From the NCBI RefSeq assembly GCF_005519465.1, contig NZ_CP027858.1, positions 4,774,001 to 4,838,000 on the forward strand: a DNA stretch of 64,000 nucleotides. The letters are read 5' to 3'. Shown piece by piece: positions 1 through 9,753 of the stretch; the stretch's first letter is position 1; each line of letters opens with the position of its first letter. The translations under genes were made by a program, and so were the position numbers. The stretch is from Streptomyces clavuligerus (lineage in GTDB: Bacteria; Actinomycetota; Actinomycetes; Streptomycetales; Streptomycetaceae). The notes under the pieces are model-generated. The model saw nothing but the letters and a program-made list of their open reading frames with translations, was not told the DNA's origin and searched no databases.

Positions 1-12
1 CGGAGCCCCACC

Positions 13-254
13 GCCCGGACCGCGCGCCGCGTGCCCGCGCCCGCCGGACCGTCTCCGTCCGCCGGGCTGCCCGTGTCCGCCGTGCCCGGGTGCGTCGCCG
101 GGTGTGTGGCCGAACGCCCCGCCGCCCGGACCGCCCGGCGCGTGCCCGCGCCCGCCGGGCCGTCTCCGGCCGCCGGGCTGTCCGCGCCCGCCCGGCACCC
201 CGGCGGTCGCTGCCGTACCCGCGGGCCGGTCTTCGCCGGCCGGCCTCGTCTGCG
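13..254. repeat. Degenerate 111-bp GC-rich direct repeat
   Basis: The block around 13-70 recurs at about 124-181, for example the motifs GCCCGGACCG (13 and 124) and GTGCCCGCG (31 and 142), both 111 bp apart. Copies diverge at several positions. All six frames stay open here only because of base composition; no start with a ribosome site or recognisable protein is seen. It runs directly into the 133-bp array that follows, so 1-717 is best read as a non-coding repeat tract downstream of the DUF218 gene. Confidence 0.65.
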
Positions 255-653
255 GCTGTGGGGTGGCCTCTGTCTCTGTCCGCCGGGCTGTCGGTGTCCG
301 TGGGTCCGGCGCGTGCCTGTGGTTTGTCCGCGTCTGCCGGACCGTCCGGGCTTGTGCCCTCGTCCGCTCCTGACGATCGTGTCCGTGGCTGTGGGGTGGT
401 CTCTGTCTCTGTCCGCCGGGCTGTCGGTGTCCGTGGGTCCGGCGCGTGCCTGTGGTTTGTCCGCGTCTGCCGGACCGTCCGGGCTTGTGCCCTCGTCCGC
501 TCCTGACGATCGTGTCCGTGGCTGTGGGGTGGTCTCTGTCTCCGTCTGCCGGGCTGTCGGTGTCCGCGGGTCCGGCCCGTGCCCGTGGTTTCGTCCGTGT
601 CTGCCGGATCGTCCGGGCTTGTGCCCTCGTCCACCCCCGACGGCCTCGTCCGC
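255..653. repeat. 133-bp tandem repeat, three copies
   Basis: Unit boundaries can be set at the motif GCTGTGGGGTGG, which occurs at 255, 388 and 521, giving an exact 133-bp period. Copies 1 (255-387) and 2 (388-520) differ by a single base (C/T); copy 3 (521-653) has drifted at roughly a dozen positions. Since 133 is not a multiple of three, a reading frame would shift at every copy, so this is not a coding repeat. The near identity of copies 1 and 2 points to recent slippage or unequal exchange. Confidence 0.9.
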
Positions 654-717
654 GCGCCTGCCGGACCCGCCCCCGGCCTGCCTGGCGCGCCCGCTCAGCC
701 CCGTGCTCAGCCCCCGC

Positions 718-1422
718 TCAGCCGCGCGCGTCGGCCAGCGCCTCCCGCACCCCCCGCTCCCGCTCCCCGAGGAACCGGGGGTCCGGCCGGAGCGCCGCGT
801 CCAGCGCGGCCTTGCCCGCCGCCCCCAGCTCGCGCACCGCGCCGTGGATACGGTGCGAGTCGAACGGCTCCGCGACCCCGACCCCGTACGACTCGATCCC
901 CGCCGTCCGGCACAGCGCGACGGCCCGCCGGATATGGAACCCCTGGCTCACCAGGACGGCCCGGTCCACACCGAAGATCTCCTTCGCCCGGACACACGAG
1001 TCCCAGCTGTCGAAGCCCGCGTGGTCGCTGACGATCCGCCGCTCCGGCACCCCGCGCCCGACCAGATAGGTCCGCATCGCGTCGGGCTCGTCGTACTCCT
1101 CGCGGCTGTTGTCCCCGGTGACCAGGATGACCTTGACCTTGCCCCGGCGGTACAGATCCGCCGCCGTGTCCAGCCGGTGGGCGAGATACGGCGTGGGTCT
1201 GCCCTGCCACAGCCCCGCGCCGAAGACCAGGGCCACGTCCTGCGCGGGCACGTCCTCCGCCGCGTGGACATGGCGGTCGGCCACCCGGTGGGTCCAGGTC
1301 GCGGGGAGCAGGGCGAGCACGCAGACGAACATCGCCCCCCGCACCAGCCACCGCTTGCCCCGCCGGGTGCGGGGCAGCCTGAGCCGGGGGAGCGGACGAG
1401 AAGGGGTACCGGTTTGCGTCAT
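718..1422 (-). CDS. SanA/YdcF-type DUF218 membrane protein
   Basis: This 234-residue protein has a short basic N-terminus, one membrane segment (about residues 26-44) and a DUF218 domain outside it. Family motifs are visible in order: [20 protein letters not shown], the [12 protein letters not shown] segment, [11 protein letters not shown] and [12 protein letters not shown]. Relatives are SanA (vancomycin exclusion at high temperature) and YdcF, envelope proteins of poorly defined biochemical role. The gene is divergent from dgt; its 3' side faces the repeat tract. The ATG at 1422 is preceded by only a weak AGG. Function beyond a cell-envelope role is not known. Confidence 0.85.
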   Translation of the reverse strand: MTQTGTPSRPLPRLRLPRTRRGKRWLVRGAMFVCVLALLPATWTHRVADRHVHAAEDVPAQDVALVFGAGLWQGRPTPYLAHRLDTAADLYRRGKVKVILVTGDNSREEYDEPDAMRTYLVGRGVPERRIVSDHAGFDSWDSCVRAKEIFGVDRAVLVSQGFHIRRAVALCRTAGIESYGVGVAEPFDSHRIHGAVRELGAAGKAALDAALRPDPRFLGERERGVREALADARG

Positions 1423-1502
1423 GCCTGGTCAGACGCGGCATTCAGGGGATTTGGTTCAACCGTGCGGGCCGGGTGCCGACGCCGTTTGTCAGACCGTCCG
1501 GT

Positions 1503-1508
1503 TACCGT
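1503..1508 (+). promoter_or_regulatory. -10 element of leaderless dgt mRNA
   Basis: TACCGT lies 6 nt before the ATG at 1515, the usual layout of a leaderless actinobacterial transcript starting at the start codon. No usable Shine-Dalgarno sequence precedes this ATG: the GGAG at 1510-1513 is only 1 nt away. No good -35 match is visible. Confidence 0.45.
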
Positions 1509-1514
1509 CGGAGC

Positions 1515-2894
1515 ATGGCAGGCACCACCGGTACCACCCACCACCCCGACCAGCCCCGCCGCACCGACACGCGCCACGGCACCCCCGGCCCCGGCACCGG
1601 GGCCGAAGGCGGCCACGGCGCCTCCGGCCCCTACGACGGGGCCGCCACCGCCCGCTTCGCCCCCGAGCCCGACAAACGGCCCGGCCGGACCGCCTTCCAG
1701 CGGGACCGGGCCCGGGTCCTCCACTCCTCCGCGCTGCGCCGCCTCGCGGGCAAGACCCAGGTCGTCACCCCCGGCACCCGCCACCCCGCCTGGGACGCCA
1801 GCCCCCGCACCCGGCTCACCCACTCCCTCGAATGCGCCCAGGTCGGCCGGGAGCTGGGCGCCGCCCTCGGCTGCGACCCGGACCTCGTCGAGGCCGCCTG
1901 TCTCTCCCACGACATGGGCCACCCCCCGTTCGGCCACAACGGCGAGAGCGTGCTCAACGAGATCGCGAAGGACATCGGGGGCTTCGAGGGCAACGCCCAG
2001 TCCCTGCGGCTGCTCACCCGGATCGAGCCCAAGCGCTTCGTCCACACCCCCGGAGGGGACGTGGTCAGCGTCGGCCTCAACCTCACCCGCGCTGCCCTTG
2101 ACGCCGCCACCAAGTACCCCTGGCCGCGCGGCGGCCGGCCCACCGACCCCGGCTCGGCCAAATTCGGGGTGTACGAGGACGACCTGCCGGTCTTCGCCTG
2201 GGTCCGCGAAGGCGCCCCCGAGGGCCGCACCTGCTTCGAGGCCCAGGTCATGGACTGGTCCGACGATGTCGCCTACTCCGTCCACGATCTGGAGGATGCC
2301 CTCCACGCCGGACATGTCGACCCCCGCGCGCTGCTCTCCGCGGCGGAGCGGAAGGCGGTCCTGGAGGTCGCGATCAGCCGCTACACCCCGGCGGACACCG
2401 ACCCCGAGGAGCTGTCCGCCGCCCTGGAGAGGCTGCTCGCCCAGGAGTGGTGGCCGCACGAGTACGACGGATCGGCCCTCGCCCAGGCCCGGCTGAAGGA
2501 CGCCACCAGCCAGCTCATCGGACGGTTCTGTCTCGCCGCCGAGGAGGCCACCCGGCTGGCCCACGGCACCGGACGGCTCACCCGGTACGGCGCCGAGCTG
2601 GTCGTCCCCGCGGAGACCCGGCTGGAGTGCGCCGTCCTCAAGGCGGTCGCCGACCGCTATGTGATGCGCCGCGCCGACCAGGAGGCGATCCGCGCCGAGC
2701 AGCGCGTCCTCCTCACCGAGCTGGCCGACGCGCTCGCCGCCCGCGCGCCCGAGGGCCTGGAGCCCCAGTTCCACGCCCTGTTCACGGCGGCGGACGACGA
2801 CCGCGAGCGGGGCAGGGTGATCGTGGACCAGCTCGCCTCCCTCACGGACGCCGCCGCCCGCGCGCTGCACGCCCGGCTCACCGCGCGGCCCTGA
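1515..2894 (+). CDS. dgt: dNTP triphosphohydrolase (dGTPase family)
   Basis: This 459-residue HD-domain enzyme of the deoxyguanosinetriphosphate triphosphohydrolase-like family splits dNTPs into nucleoside and triphosphate, balancing precursor pools. The [17 protein letters not shown] start of the domain, the metal-binding H-D pair in [13 protein letters not shown] and the downstream DDVAYSVHD segment are intact. The first ~35 residues are a Thr/Pro/Gly-rich extension. I chose ATG 1515 because a -10-like element sits 6 nt upstream; the frame stays open to an ATG at 1473. It lies upstream of the reductase and dnaG on the same strand, with a terminator after it. Confidence 0.9.
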   Translation: MAGTTGTTHHPDQPRRTDTRHGTPGPGTGAEGGHGASGPYDGAATARFAPEPDKRPGRTAFQRDRARVLHSSALRRLAGKTQVVTPGTRHPAWDASPRTRLTHSLECAQVGRELGAALGCDPDLVEAACLSHDMGHPPFGHNGESVLNEIAKDIGGFEGNAQSLRLLTRIEPKRFVHTPGGDVVSVGLNLTRAALDAATKYPWPRGGRPTDPGSAKFGVYEDDLPVFAWVREGAPEGRTCFEAQVMDWSDDVAYSVHDLEDALHAGHVDPRALLSAAERKAVLEVAISRYTPADTDPEELSAALERLLAQEWWPHEYDGSALAQARLKDATSQLIGRFCLAAEEATRLAHGTGRLTRYGAELVVPAETRLECAVLKAVADRYVMRRADQEAIRAEQRVLLTELADALAARAPEGLEPQFHALFTAADDDRERGRVIVDQLASLTDAAARALHARLTARP

Positions 2895-2915
2895 CCCCGT
2901 ACGGCCCCGGCCTCC

Positions 2916-2954
2916 CCGCGCCCCGGCGGCGCGGGTGGGTCCGCCGGGGCGCGG
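2916..2954 (+). terminator. Hairpin after dgt
   Basis: A perfect 14-bp inverted repeat, CCGCGCCCCGGCGG at 2916-2929 and its complement at 2941-2954, has an 11-nt loop. It starts 22 nt after the dgt stop. It lacks a T-tract, which is common for Streptomyces terminators. Confidence 0.7.
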
Positions 2955-3073
2955 ACGGGTCCCGGCCGCCGGTGAGACACGCCGGACCACTCCCTCTTCC
3001 GCCATCCCGCCGGGTGCGGGAGGCTCGCTGAAGGCCGATCAGTACAGCAGCCGGAACACCATGGAGGCACGAA

Positions 3074-4342
3074 GTGGTCGACGGACACCAGACCTTCGTC
3101 ATCGTCGGGGGTGGTCTCGCCGGGGCCAAGGCAGCCGAAACCCTCCGCCAAGAGGGGTTCACCGGACGGGTGATCCTCGTCGGCGACGAACGCGACCATC
3201 CCTATGAGCGCCCGCCCCTGTCCAAGGGCTATCTGCTGGGCAAGGACGAGCGGGACAGCGTCTTCGTCCACGAGCCCTCCTGGTACGCCCAGGCCGATGT
3301 GGAACTCCACCTCGGCCAGAGTGTCGTCGCCGTCGACCGGGCGGCCAGGACCGTCCGGCTCAGCGACGGCACCGTCCTCGGCTACGACAAGCTGCTGCTC
3401 GCCACCGGGGCCGAGCCCCGCAGGCTGGACATCCCCGGCACGTCTCTCGCCGGGGTCCACCATCTGCGCCGCCTCGCCCACGCCGAACGGCTCCGCCAGG
3501 TACTGGCCTCGCTCGGCCGGGACAATGGGCAGCTCGTGATCGCCGGAGCCGGGTGGATCGGTCTGGAGGTCGCCGCCGCGGCCCGTTCCTACGGCGCCGA
3601 GGTCACCGTCATCGAGCCCGAGCCCACCCCGTTGCACCAGGCCATCGGCCCCGAGCTGGGGCAGTTCTTCGCCGATCTGCACACGGAGCACGGCGTCCGC
3701 TTCCACTTCGGCGCCCGGCTCACCGAGATCACCGGACAGGACGGCATGGTGCTCGGCGTCCGCACCGACGACGGCGACGAGCACCCCGCGCACGACGTCC
3801 TCGCCGCCATCGGGGCGGCCCCCCGCACCGCCCTCGCCGAGGCCGCCGGGCTCACCCTCGCCGACCGGGCCCACGGCGGCGGCATCGCCGTCGACGCCTC
3901 GCTGCGCACCTCCGACCCGGACATCTACGCGGCGGGCGACGTGGCCGCGGCCGAGCACCCCGGGATCGGCGCCCGGCTGCGGGTCGAGCACTGGGCCAAC
4001 GCCCTCAACGGCGGCCCGGCCGCCGCGCGCGCCATGCTCGGCCAGGAGGTCGCCTACGACCGGGTGCCCTACTTCTTCTCCGACCAGTACGACCTGGGCA
4101 TGGAGTACTCGGGCTGGGCCCCGGCCGGGTCGTACGACCAGGTCGTGGTGCGCGGCGACGCCGGGAAGCGGGAGTTCATCGCGTTCTGGCTGAAGGAGGG
4201 CCGGGTGCTCGCGGGGATGAATGTGAATGTGTGGGACGTCACGGCCCCGATCCAGCAGCTGATCCGTTCGGGCGGAGCCGTGGACGCGGACGCGCTCGCC
4301 GACCCCTCCGTCCCGCTGGACTCCCTGTCCGGGCAGGGGTGA
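3074..4342 (+). CDS. FAD/NAD(P)-dependent ferredoxin-type reductase
   Basis: This 422-residue flavoprotein belongs to the rubredoxin/ferredoxin-NAD(P)+ reductase family and moves electrons between NAD(P)H and a small redox carrier, often for a cytochrome P450 or oxygenase. It shows the N-terminal FAD fingerprint VIVGGGLAGAKAAE (residues 9-22), the second Rossmann motif VIAGAGWIGLEVAAAA, the YAAGDVAAAE FAD segment and a C-terminal reductase dimer domain. GTG 3074 has GGAGG at 3063-3067, 6 nt upstream. No ferredoxin or P450 gene lies beside it, so its partner is unknown. Confidence 0.88.
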   Translation: MVDGHQTFVIVGGGLAGAKAAETLRQEGFTGRVILVGDERDHPYERPPLSKGYLLGKDERDSVFVHEPSWYAQADVELHLGQSVVAVDRAARTVRLSDGTVLGYDKLLLATGAEPRRLDIPGTSLAGVHHLRRLAHAERLRQVLASLGRDNGQLVIAGAGWIGLEVAAAARSYGAEVTVIEPEPTPLHQAIGPELGQFFADLHTEHGVRFHFGARLTEITGQDGMVLGVRTDDGDEHPAHDVLAAIGAAPRTALAEAAGLTLADRAHGGGIAVDASLRTSDPDIYAAGDVAAAEHPGIGARLRVEHWANALNGGPAAARAMLGQEVAYDRVPYFFSDQYDLGMEYSGWAPAGSYDQVVVRGDAGKREFIAFWLKEGRVLAGMNVNVWDVTAPIQQLIRSGGAVDADALADPSVPLDSLSGQG

Positions 4343-4421
4343 GCCACCCCCGCCCGGCCGTGATCGCCGAAGCCCTCCGGGGCCGGGTCCGCGGCCGGGC
4401 GGGGATGTCGGCCGTCCACCG

Positions 4422-4427
4422 TAGAAT
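4422..4427 (+). promoter_or_regulatory. -10 element of leaderless dnaG mRNA
   Basis: TAGAAT lies 6 nt before GTG 4434, and no Shine-Dalgarno sequence precedes that codon. This matches the leaderless pattern TANNNT-N6/7-GTG. The AT-rich hexamer stands out in very GC-rich flanks. Confidence 0.6.
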
Positions 4428-4433
4428 TCACCC

Positions 4434-6347
4434 GTGGCAGGCAGGATCAACGATGACGACATCAAGGCGGTACGGGACGCGGTTCCGATCGATGCCGTCG
4501 TGTCCGAGTACCTCCAGCTGCGCAACGCGGGAGGCGGCAATCTGAAGGGGCTCTGCCCCTTCCATGACGAGAAGTCCCCGTCCTTCCAGGTCAGCCCGGG
4601 CAAGGGGCTCTTCCACTGCTTCGGCTGCCAGGAAGGCGGCGACACGATCGCCTTCGTGATGAAGATCGACCACCTCACCTTCTCCGAGGCGGTCGAGCGG
4701 CTGGCGGGCACCGCCGGGATCACCCTCCGCTACGAGGAGGGCGGCTACAACCCCAGCCATCAGCGGGGCGAGCGCATCCGGCTGGTCGAGGCCCACAAGG
4801 TCGCCGCCCAGTACTACGCGGAGCAACTGGAGAACAGCCCCGAGGCGGCGGCCGGGCGCACCTTCCTCGCCGAGCGCGGCTTCGACCAGGCGGCGGCCCT
4901 GCACTTCGGCGTCGGCTACAGCCCCCAGGGCTGGGACCACCTCACCCGTTTTCTGCGCGGCAAGGGCTTCAGCGACAAGGAGCTGACCCTCTCCGGCCTC
5001 TCCCAGGAGGGCCGCCGGGGCCCCATCGACCGCTTCCGGGGCCGGCTGATGTGGCCGATCCGCGATATCTCCGGCGATGTCGTCGGCTTCGGCGCCCGCA
5101 AGCTCCACGAGAGCGACAACGGCCCCAAGTACCTGAACACCCCCGAGACGGCGATTTACAAGAAGTCGCAGGTGCTGTACGGGATCGATCTGGCCAAGAA
5201 GGAGATCGTCCGGACCAGTACGGCCGTGGTCGTCGAGGGGTACACCGACGTCATGGCCTGCCATCTGGCCGGGGTGACGACCGCGATCGCCACCTGTGGC
5301 ACGGCCTTCGGCGGCGACCACATCAAGATCCTCCGACGGCTGCTGATGGACCATGCCACCGCCGAGGTGATCTTCACCTTCGACGGTGACGCCGCCGGGC
5401 AGAAGGCCGCGCTGCGGGCCTTCGAGGACGATCAGAAGTTCGCCGCCGAGACCTCCATCGCGATCACCCCGGGCGGGATGGACCCCTGTGATCTGCGGCT
5501 CGCCGAGGGCGACGCGGCCGTGGAGGCGCTGGTGGGCTCCCGGACCCCGCTGTTCGAGTTCGCCATGCGGCAGATCGTCCAGCGGCACAATCTGGAGAAC
5601 CCGGCGGGGCAGGCGGGGGCGCTCGACGAGGCGGCCCCCGTGGTCGCCAAGATCAAGAACCCGGCCATCCAGCACGGGTCCGCCGTACAGCTCGCGGGCA
5701 TGATCGGCATCCTCGACACCCAATTCGTGGTCAAGCGGGTGGCCCAGCTCGCCCGCTGGGCCCGGGACCGGGGCGGACGCGGCCCCGCCCCCGGCGACAC
5801 CCGGCGGCGCGGCCCCCAGCCCCCGCAGCAGGCCACCGCCCCCGCCCCGGCGGGCGGCCCCGCCCTCCATCTGCGCAGCCCCGCCCACCGCACCGAGCGC
5901 GAGCTGCTGAAACTCGCGCTCCAGCACCCCGAGTTGGTCTCTCCCGCCTTCGACGCGTACGGGATGGACGAGTTCACGGCGGCGCCCTACGCGGCCGTCC
6001 GGCAGACCGTCGCGGACGCGGGCGGCACCGAGCAGGGGCTCAGCGACGGCCCCGGCTATCTCGCCCGGGTGCGCGAGGCCGCGCCCAACGACACCGTCCG
6101 CGCGCTCGTCACCGAGCTGGCGGTGGAGGCGATCCACGCACGGACCGTCGACGAGATCTACGCGGGAGTGCAGCTCGTCCAGGTCCGGCTGCGCGCCGTG
6201 GACCGCCGGGTGCTGGAGATCCAGGGCACCCTGACCCGTCTCGGGCAGCACGCGGACCCCGAGCGGTTCTCCGCCGTCCAGAACGAGCTGTGGGTGCTCC
6301 AGCAGTACGCCCAGTCCCTGCGCACCCACGGCGCGGCGGCGCTCTGA
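4434..6347 (+). CDS. dnaG: DNA primase
   Basis: This 637-residue DnaG synthesises RNA primers at the replication fork. The N-terminal CHC2 zinc-binding domain is complete ([12 protein letters not shown] followed by [11 protein letters not shown], about residues 35-65). The catalytic TOPRIM core carries VVEGYTDV and the FTFDGDAAG metal site. A Pro/Gln/Ala-rich linker (about residues 445-475) leads to the C-terminal helicase-interaction domain. Start GTG is set by the leaderless -10 and by family length. The next gene on the strand is an HrdA-type sigma factor, an arrangement I recall from other Streptomyces. Confidence 0.97.
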   Translation: MAGRINDDDIKAVRDAVPIDAVVSEYLQLRNAGGGNLKGLCPFHDEKSPSFQVSPGKGLFHCFGCQEGGDTIAFVMKIDHLTFSEAVERLAGTAGITLRYEEGGYNPSHQRGERIRLVEAHKVAAQYYAEQLENSPEAAAGRTFLAERGFDQAAALHFGVGYSPQGWDHLTRFLRGKGFSDKELTLSGLSQEGRRGPIDRFRGRLMWPIRDISGDVVGFGARKLHESDNGPKYLNTPETAIYKKSQVLYGIDLAKKEIVRTSTAVVVEGYTDVMACHLAGVTTAIATCGTAFGGDHIKILRRLLMDHATAEVIFTFDGDAAGQKAALRAFEDDQKFAAETSIAITPGGMDPCDLRLAEGDAAVEALVGSRTPLFEFAMRQIVQRHNLENPAGQAGALDEAAPVVAKIKNPAIQHGSAVQLAGMIGILDTQFVVKRVAQLARWARDRGGRGPAPGDTRRRGPQPPQQATAPAPAGGPALHLRSPAHRTERELLKLALQHPELVSPAFDAYGMDEFTAAPYAAVRQTVADAGGTEQGLSDGPGYLARVREAAPNDTVRALVTELAVEAIHARTVDEIYAGVQLVQVRLRAVDRRVLEIQGTLTRLGQHADPERFSAVQNELWVLQQYAQSLRTHGAAAL

Positions 6348-6362
6348 GCCCCCGCGCCGGGC

Positions 6363-6376
6363 CCGGTGCGCACCGG
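6363..6376. promoter_or_regulatory. Palindrome upstream of the sigma gene
   Basis: CCGGTGCGCACCGG is a perfect 14-nt palindrome 16 nt after dnaG, in the 280-nt gap before the sigma gene. It may be an operator or part of a weak terminator; no other known motif was recognised in this gap, which includes an A-rich patch (GGACAAAAATT near 6412). Confidence 0.3.
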
Positions 6377-6627
6377 AGAACGGATCGCTGGGTAACCGCC
6401 GGGTCACAGCGAGGACAAAAATTCTCCGCACGCCCCTCGTGGCGGCTGTGTGTCGTACCCCACACTGGGATTCGGTGCCCGAGCCCCGGAGGGCGGCCGG
6501 TCCACCTCCGGTGGGCCTCCCCACCCCCGTGGATCGTTCATCGTGTACGGGACGCGGCGCCCCGGTCGCCCCGTCCCGCTGCCGTACGCCCCCAGACCCG
6601 GCAGCGATCACCCTGGAGGTCGCCCCC

Positions 6628-7785
6628 GTGCAGACCCGGACCCTGACCGAGACCCCGGCGGAACGTTCTGCCCGGCCCGATCCCCTCCCGGCCGTTCCCG
6701 CGCAGAGCCCGTCGCCGCACCACCCCGAGGCCCCGGCGGCCGAGGCCCTTCAGGACGGGGCGGGCGCCGAGGAGAACGCCGAGGAGAGTGCCGAGGCGAT
6801 CGGTGGGACGGGCGCCGAGGAGAGCGCGCCACGACCGGGGTCCGCCCGTACCGCCCGGTCCGAGAGCAGCGGCCCCTCCTCCGACCTCTTCCGTCAGTAT
6901 CTGCGGGAGATCGGCAGGATTCCGCTGCTCACCGCCGCCGAGGAGGTGGAGCTGGCCCGCCGGGTCGAGGCCGGGCTCTTCGCCGAGGAGAAGCTGGCCG
7001 CGACCCCCGACCTCAACAGCTCCCGGCTCGCGGCCGACCTCGACCGGCTCGTCGTCATGGGCCGGATGGCCAAGCGCCGGCTGATCGAGGCCAATCTGCG
7101 GCTCGTGGTCTCCGTCGCCAAGCGCTATGTCGGCCGCGGACTGACCATGCTCGACCTGGTCCAGGAGGGCAATCTCGGGCTGATCCGCGCGGTCGAGAAG
7201 TTCGACTACACCCGCGGCTACAAGTTCTCCACGTACGCCACCTGGTGGATTCGCCAGGCCATGTCCCGGGCTCTCGCCGACCAGGCGCGCACCATAAGGG
7301 TCCCCGTCCATGTGGTCGAACTGATCAACCGGGTGGTCCGGGTGCAGCGCCGGATGCTCCAGGAGCAGGGCAGCGAGCCCACCCCCGAGGAGGTCGCCGC
7401 CCAGCTCGACCTGCCCCCGGAGCGGGTCAGCGAGGTACTGCGGCTCGCCCAGGAGCCGGTCTCGCTGCACGCGCCGGTCGGGGAGGAGGAGGATGTCGCC
7501 CTCGGCGACCTCATCGAGGACGGCGACGCCGCGTCCCCCGTCGAGTCCGCCGCCTTCCTGCTGCTGCGGGAGCATCTGGAGGCCGTGCTCTCCACGCTCG
7601 GCGAGCGCGAGCGCAAGGTGGTCCAGCTCCGCTACGGCCTGGCCGACGGCAGGCCGCGCACCCTGGAGGAGATCGGACGGATCTTCGGCGTGACCCGGGA
7701 GCGGATTCGCCAGATCGAGTCCAAGACCCTCAACAAGCTGCGCGACCACGCCTTCGCCGACCAGCTCCGCGGCTATCTCGACTGA
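6628..7785 (+). CDS. hrdA: RNA polymerase sigma-70 factor, HrdA type
   Basis: This 385-residue member of the principal-like (group 1/2) sigma-70 family directs RNA polymerase to promoters. Region 1.2 begins at [17 protein letters not shown]. Region 2 contains [16 protein letters not shown] and the -10-recognition block around [17 protein letters not shown]. The region 4 helix-turn-helix is [19 protein letters not shown]. The first ~85 residues are acidic and Pro/Glu-rich, shorter than in the essential HrdB. GTG 6628 has GGAGG 8 nt upstream; the frame is open further upstream without a ribosome site. HrdA is assigned rather than HrdB, C or D mainly from its position beside dnaG. Confidence 0.85.
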   Translation: MQTRTLTETPAERSARPDPLPAVPAQSPSPHHPEAPAAEALQDGAGAEENAEESAEAIGGTGAEESAPRPGSARTARSESSGPSSDLFRQYLREIGRIPLLTAAEEVELARRVEAGLFAEEKLAATPDLNSSRLAADLDRLVVMGRMAKRRLIEANLRLVVSVAKRYVGRGLTMLDLVQEGNLGLIRAVEKFDYTRGYKFSTYATWWIRQAMSRALADQARTIRVPVHVVELINRVVRVQRRMLQEQGSEPTPEEVAAQLDLPPERVSEVLRLAQEPVSLHAPVGEEEDVALGDLIEDGDAASPVESAAFLLLREHLEAVLSTLGERERKVVQLRYGLADGRPRTLEEIGRIFGVTRERIRQIESKTLNKLRDHAFADQLRGYLD

Positions 7786-7786
7786 A

Positions 7787-7809
7787 CCGCCCGGCTGGGT
7801 CCCGGGCGG
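7787..7809. terminator. Convergent terminator between hrdA and ABC genes
   Basis: CCGCCCGG (7787-7794) pairs with CCGGGCGG (7802-7809) across a 7-nt loop, starting 1 nt after the hrdA stop and ending 10 nt from the convergent ABC gene's stop. It could serve both directions. Confidence 0.6.
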
Positions 7810-7818
7810 CCCCGGGAC

Positions 7819-9753
7819 TCAGTCGACCTCCGCCACCGCCTCCGCGAACTGCGCCGAGTACAGCCGGGCGTAGGCGCCGCCCGCCGTCAGCAGCTCGTCA
7901 TGGGTGCCCTGTTCGACGATCGAGCCGTTCTCCATCACCAGGATCACGTCCGCGTCCCGGATGGTGGAGAGCCGGTGCGCGATGACAAAGCTGGTCCGGC
8001 CGTGCGCGAGCCGGGCCATCGCCTTCTGGATCAGCACCTCCGTACGGGTGTCGACCGAGCTGGTCGCCTCGTCGAGCACCAGGATCACCGGGTCGGACAG
8101 GAACGCCCGCGCGATGGTGATGAGCTGCTTCTCGCCCGCGCTGACCCCGGCCCCCTCGGCACCGTCGTCGGCGAGCACGGTGTCGTAGCCGTCCGGCAGC
8201 GTCCGGATGAACCGGTGCGCGTGCGCGGCCCGCGCCGCCTCCTCGATCTCGGCCCGGGTGACCTTCCGGCCCGGTGCCGCGCCGTACGCGATGTTGTCCG
8301 CGATCGTCCCGCCGAACAGCCAGGTGTCCTGGAGGACCATGCCGATCGACGAACGCAGCTCGTCCCGCGACATCTTGGCCACGTCCACCCCGTCGAGACC
8401 GATCCGGCCGCCGGTGACCTCGTAGAACCGCATCAGCAGATTCACCAGCGTGGTCTTGCCCGCGCCGGTGGGGCCCACGATCGCGACCGTCTGCCCCGGC
8501 TCGACCCGCAGCGAGAGATCCTCGATCAGCGGCCTGTCCGGCTCGTAGCGGAACGAGACCTTCTCCAGCGAGACCTGTCCGGCGGGCCGCTCGGGGCGCT
8601 CCACGGACGGGCCGTCCGCCTCCTGCTCCTCGGCGTCCAGCAGCTCGAAGACGCGCTCTGCCGAGGCCACGCCCGACTGCACCAGATTCGCCATCGACGC
8701 CACCTGTGTCAGCGGCATCGAGAACTGGCGCGAGTACTGGATGAACGCCTGCACCTCGCCGATCGACAGCGAGCCCGAGGCCACCCGGAGCCCGCCGACC
8801 ACCGCGACCAGCACATAGTTCAGATTGGAGACGAAGAACATCAGCGGCTGCATGACCCCGCTGTGGAACTGCGCCTTGAACCCGGCCTCGTACAGCGCCT
8901 CGTTCTGCTCGGCGAACTGCCCGGCCGACTCCCGCTGCCGCCCGAAGACCTTCACCAGCGTATGGCCGGTGTACATCTCCTCGATATGGGCGTTGAGCTT
9001 CCCCGTCGACTTCCACTGCTGGACGAAGTGGGGCTGGGAGCGCTTGCCCACCCGGGCCGCCACGACGACCGACACCGGCACCGTCACCAGCGCGACCAGC
9101 GCCAGCAGCGGCGAGACCCAGAACATCATCCCGAGCACGCCCACGATGGTCAGCAGCGAGTTGATCAACTGGCCCATCGTCTGCTGGAGGGTCTGGGAGA
9201 TGTTGTCGATGTCGTTGGTGACCCGGCTCAGCACCTCGCCGCGCTTGGCCCGGTCGAAGTACGACAGCGGCAGCCGGGAGAGCTTCGCCTGCACCTCCGC
9301 GCGCATCCGGTGCATCGAGCGGTTGATCACCACGATGGCCAGCCGGGTGGAGACCAGCGCCAGCAGCCCGGAGACCACGAAGAGCGCCAGCGCGATCAGC
9401 AGCACCTCGCCGACGGCGCCGAAGTCGATGCCCCGGCCGGGCACGAAGTCCACCCCGGAGAGCATGTCGGCGAGCGAGCCGTCGCCCTCGGAGCGCAGCC
9501 GTTCGACCGTCTCCTCCTTGGTGGTGCCCTCGGGCAGCTCCCGGCCCACCACACCGGCGAAGACCCGGTCGGTCGCCCAGCCCAGCACCATCGGACCGGC
9601 CACCGAGAGGCCGACGCTCAGCACCGCCGCCGCGAGCATCACCCACAGCAGCGCCCGGTCCGGCGCGAGCTGCTTCAGCAGCCGCTTGCCGGACCCCTTG
9701 AAGTCCATGGACCGCTCGGCCGAGCCGCCCATCATCACGCGTGGGCTGCTCAT
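7819..9753 (-). CDS. ABC exporter half-transporter (subunit 2)
   Basis: This 644-residue protein has an N-terminal six-helix exporter domain with an enlarged first external loop (residues ~65-105), then a nucleotide-binding domain. It has Walker A GPTGAGKTTL, Walker B VILVLDEATSSVD with the catalytic Glu present, and a variant signature SAGEKQL in place of LSGGQ. It probably pairs with the upstream half-transporter, whose stop overlaps this start by 4 nt (ATGA). Such pairs export lipids, peptides or drugs; the substrate here cannot be told. Confidence 0.9.
   Translation of the reverse strand: MSSPRVMMGGSAERSMDFKGSGKRLLKQLAPDRALLWVMLAAAVLSVGLSVAGPMVLGWATDRVFAGVVGRELPEGTTKEETVERLRSEGDGSLADMLSGVDFVPGRGIDFGAVGEVLLIALALFVVSGLLALVSTRLAIVVINRSMHRMRAEVQAKLSRLPLSYFDRAKRGEVLSRVTNDIDNISQTLQQTMGQLINSLLTIVGVLGMMFWVSPLLALVALVTVPVSVVVAARVGKRSQPHFVQQWKSTGKLNAHIEEMYTGHTLVKVFGRQRESAGQFAEQNEALYEAGFKAQFHSGVMQPLMFFVSNLNYVLVAVVGGLRVASGSLSIGEVQAFIQYSRQFSMPLTQVASMANLVQSGVASAERVFELLDAEEQEADGPSVERPERPAGQVSLEKVSFRYEPDRPLIEDLSLRVEPGQTVAIVGPTGAGKTTLVNLLMRFYEVTGGRIGLDGVDVAKMSRDELRSSIGMVLQDTWLFGGTIADNIAYGAAPGRKVTRAEIEEAARAAHAHRFIRTLPDGYDTVLADDGAEGAGVSAGEKQLITIARAFLSDPVILVLDEATSSVDTRTEVLIQKAMARLAHGRTSFVIAHRLSTIRDADVILVMENGSIVEQGTHDELLTAGGAYARLYSAQFAEAVAEVD

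Noticed and set aside
31..2496. 821-codon plus-strand open frame
   Set aside because: It runs through the tandem repeats, antisense to the DUF218 gene, and out of frame over dgt. The translation is Pro/Arg/Ala filler, a by-product of GC composition.
4428..6611. 727-codon minus-strand frame
   Set aside because: Mirror of dnaG, whose zinc finger and TOPRIM motifs are unambiguous on the plus strand.
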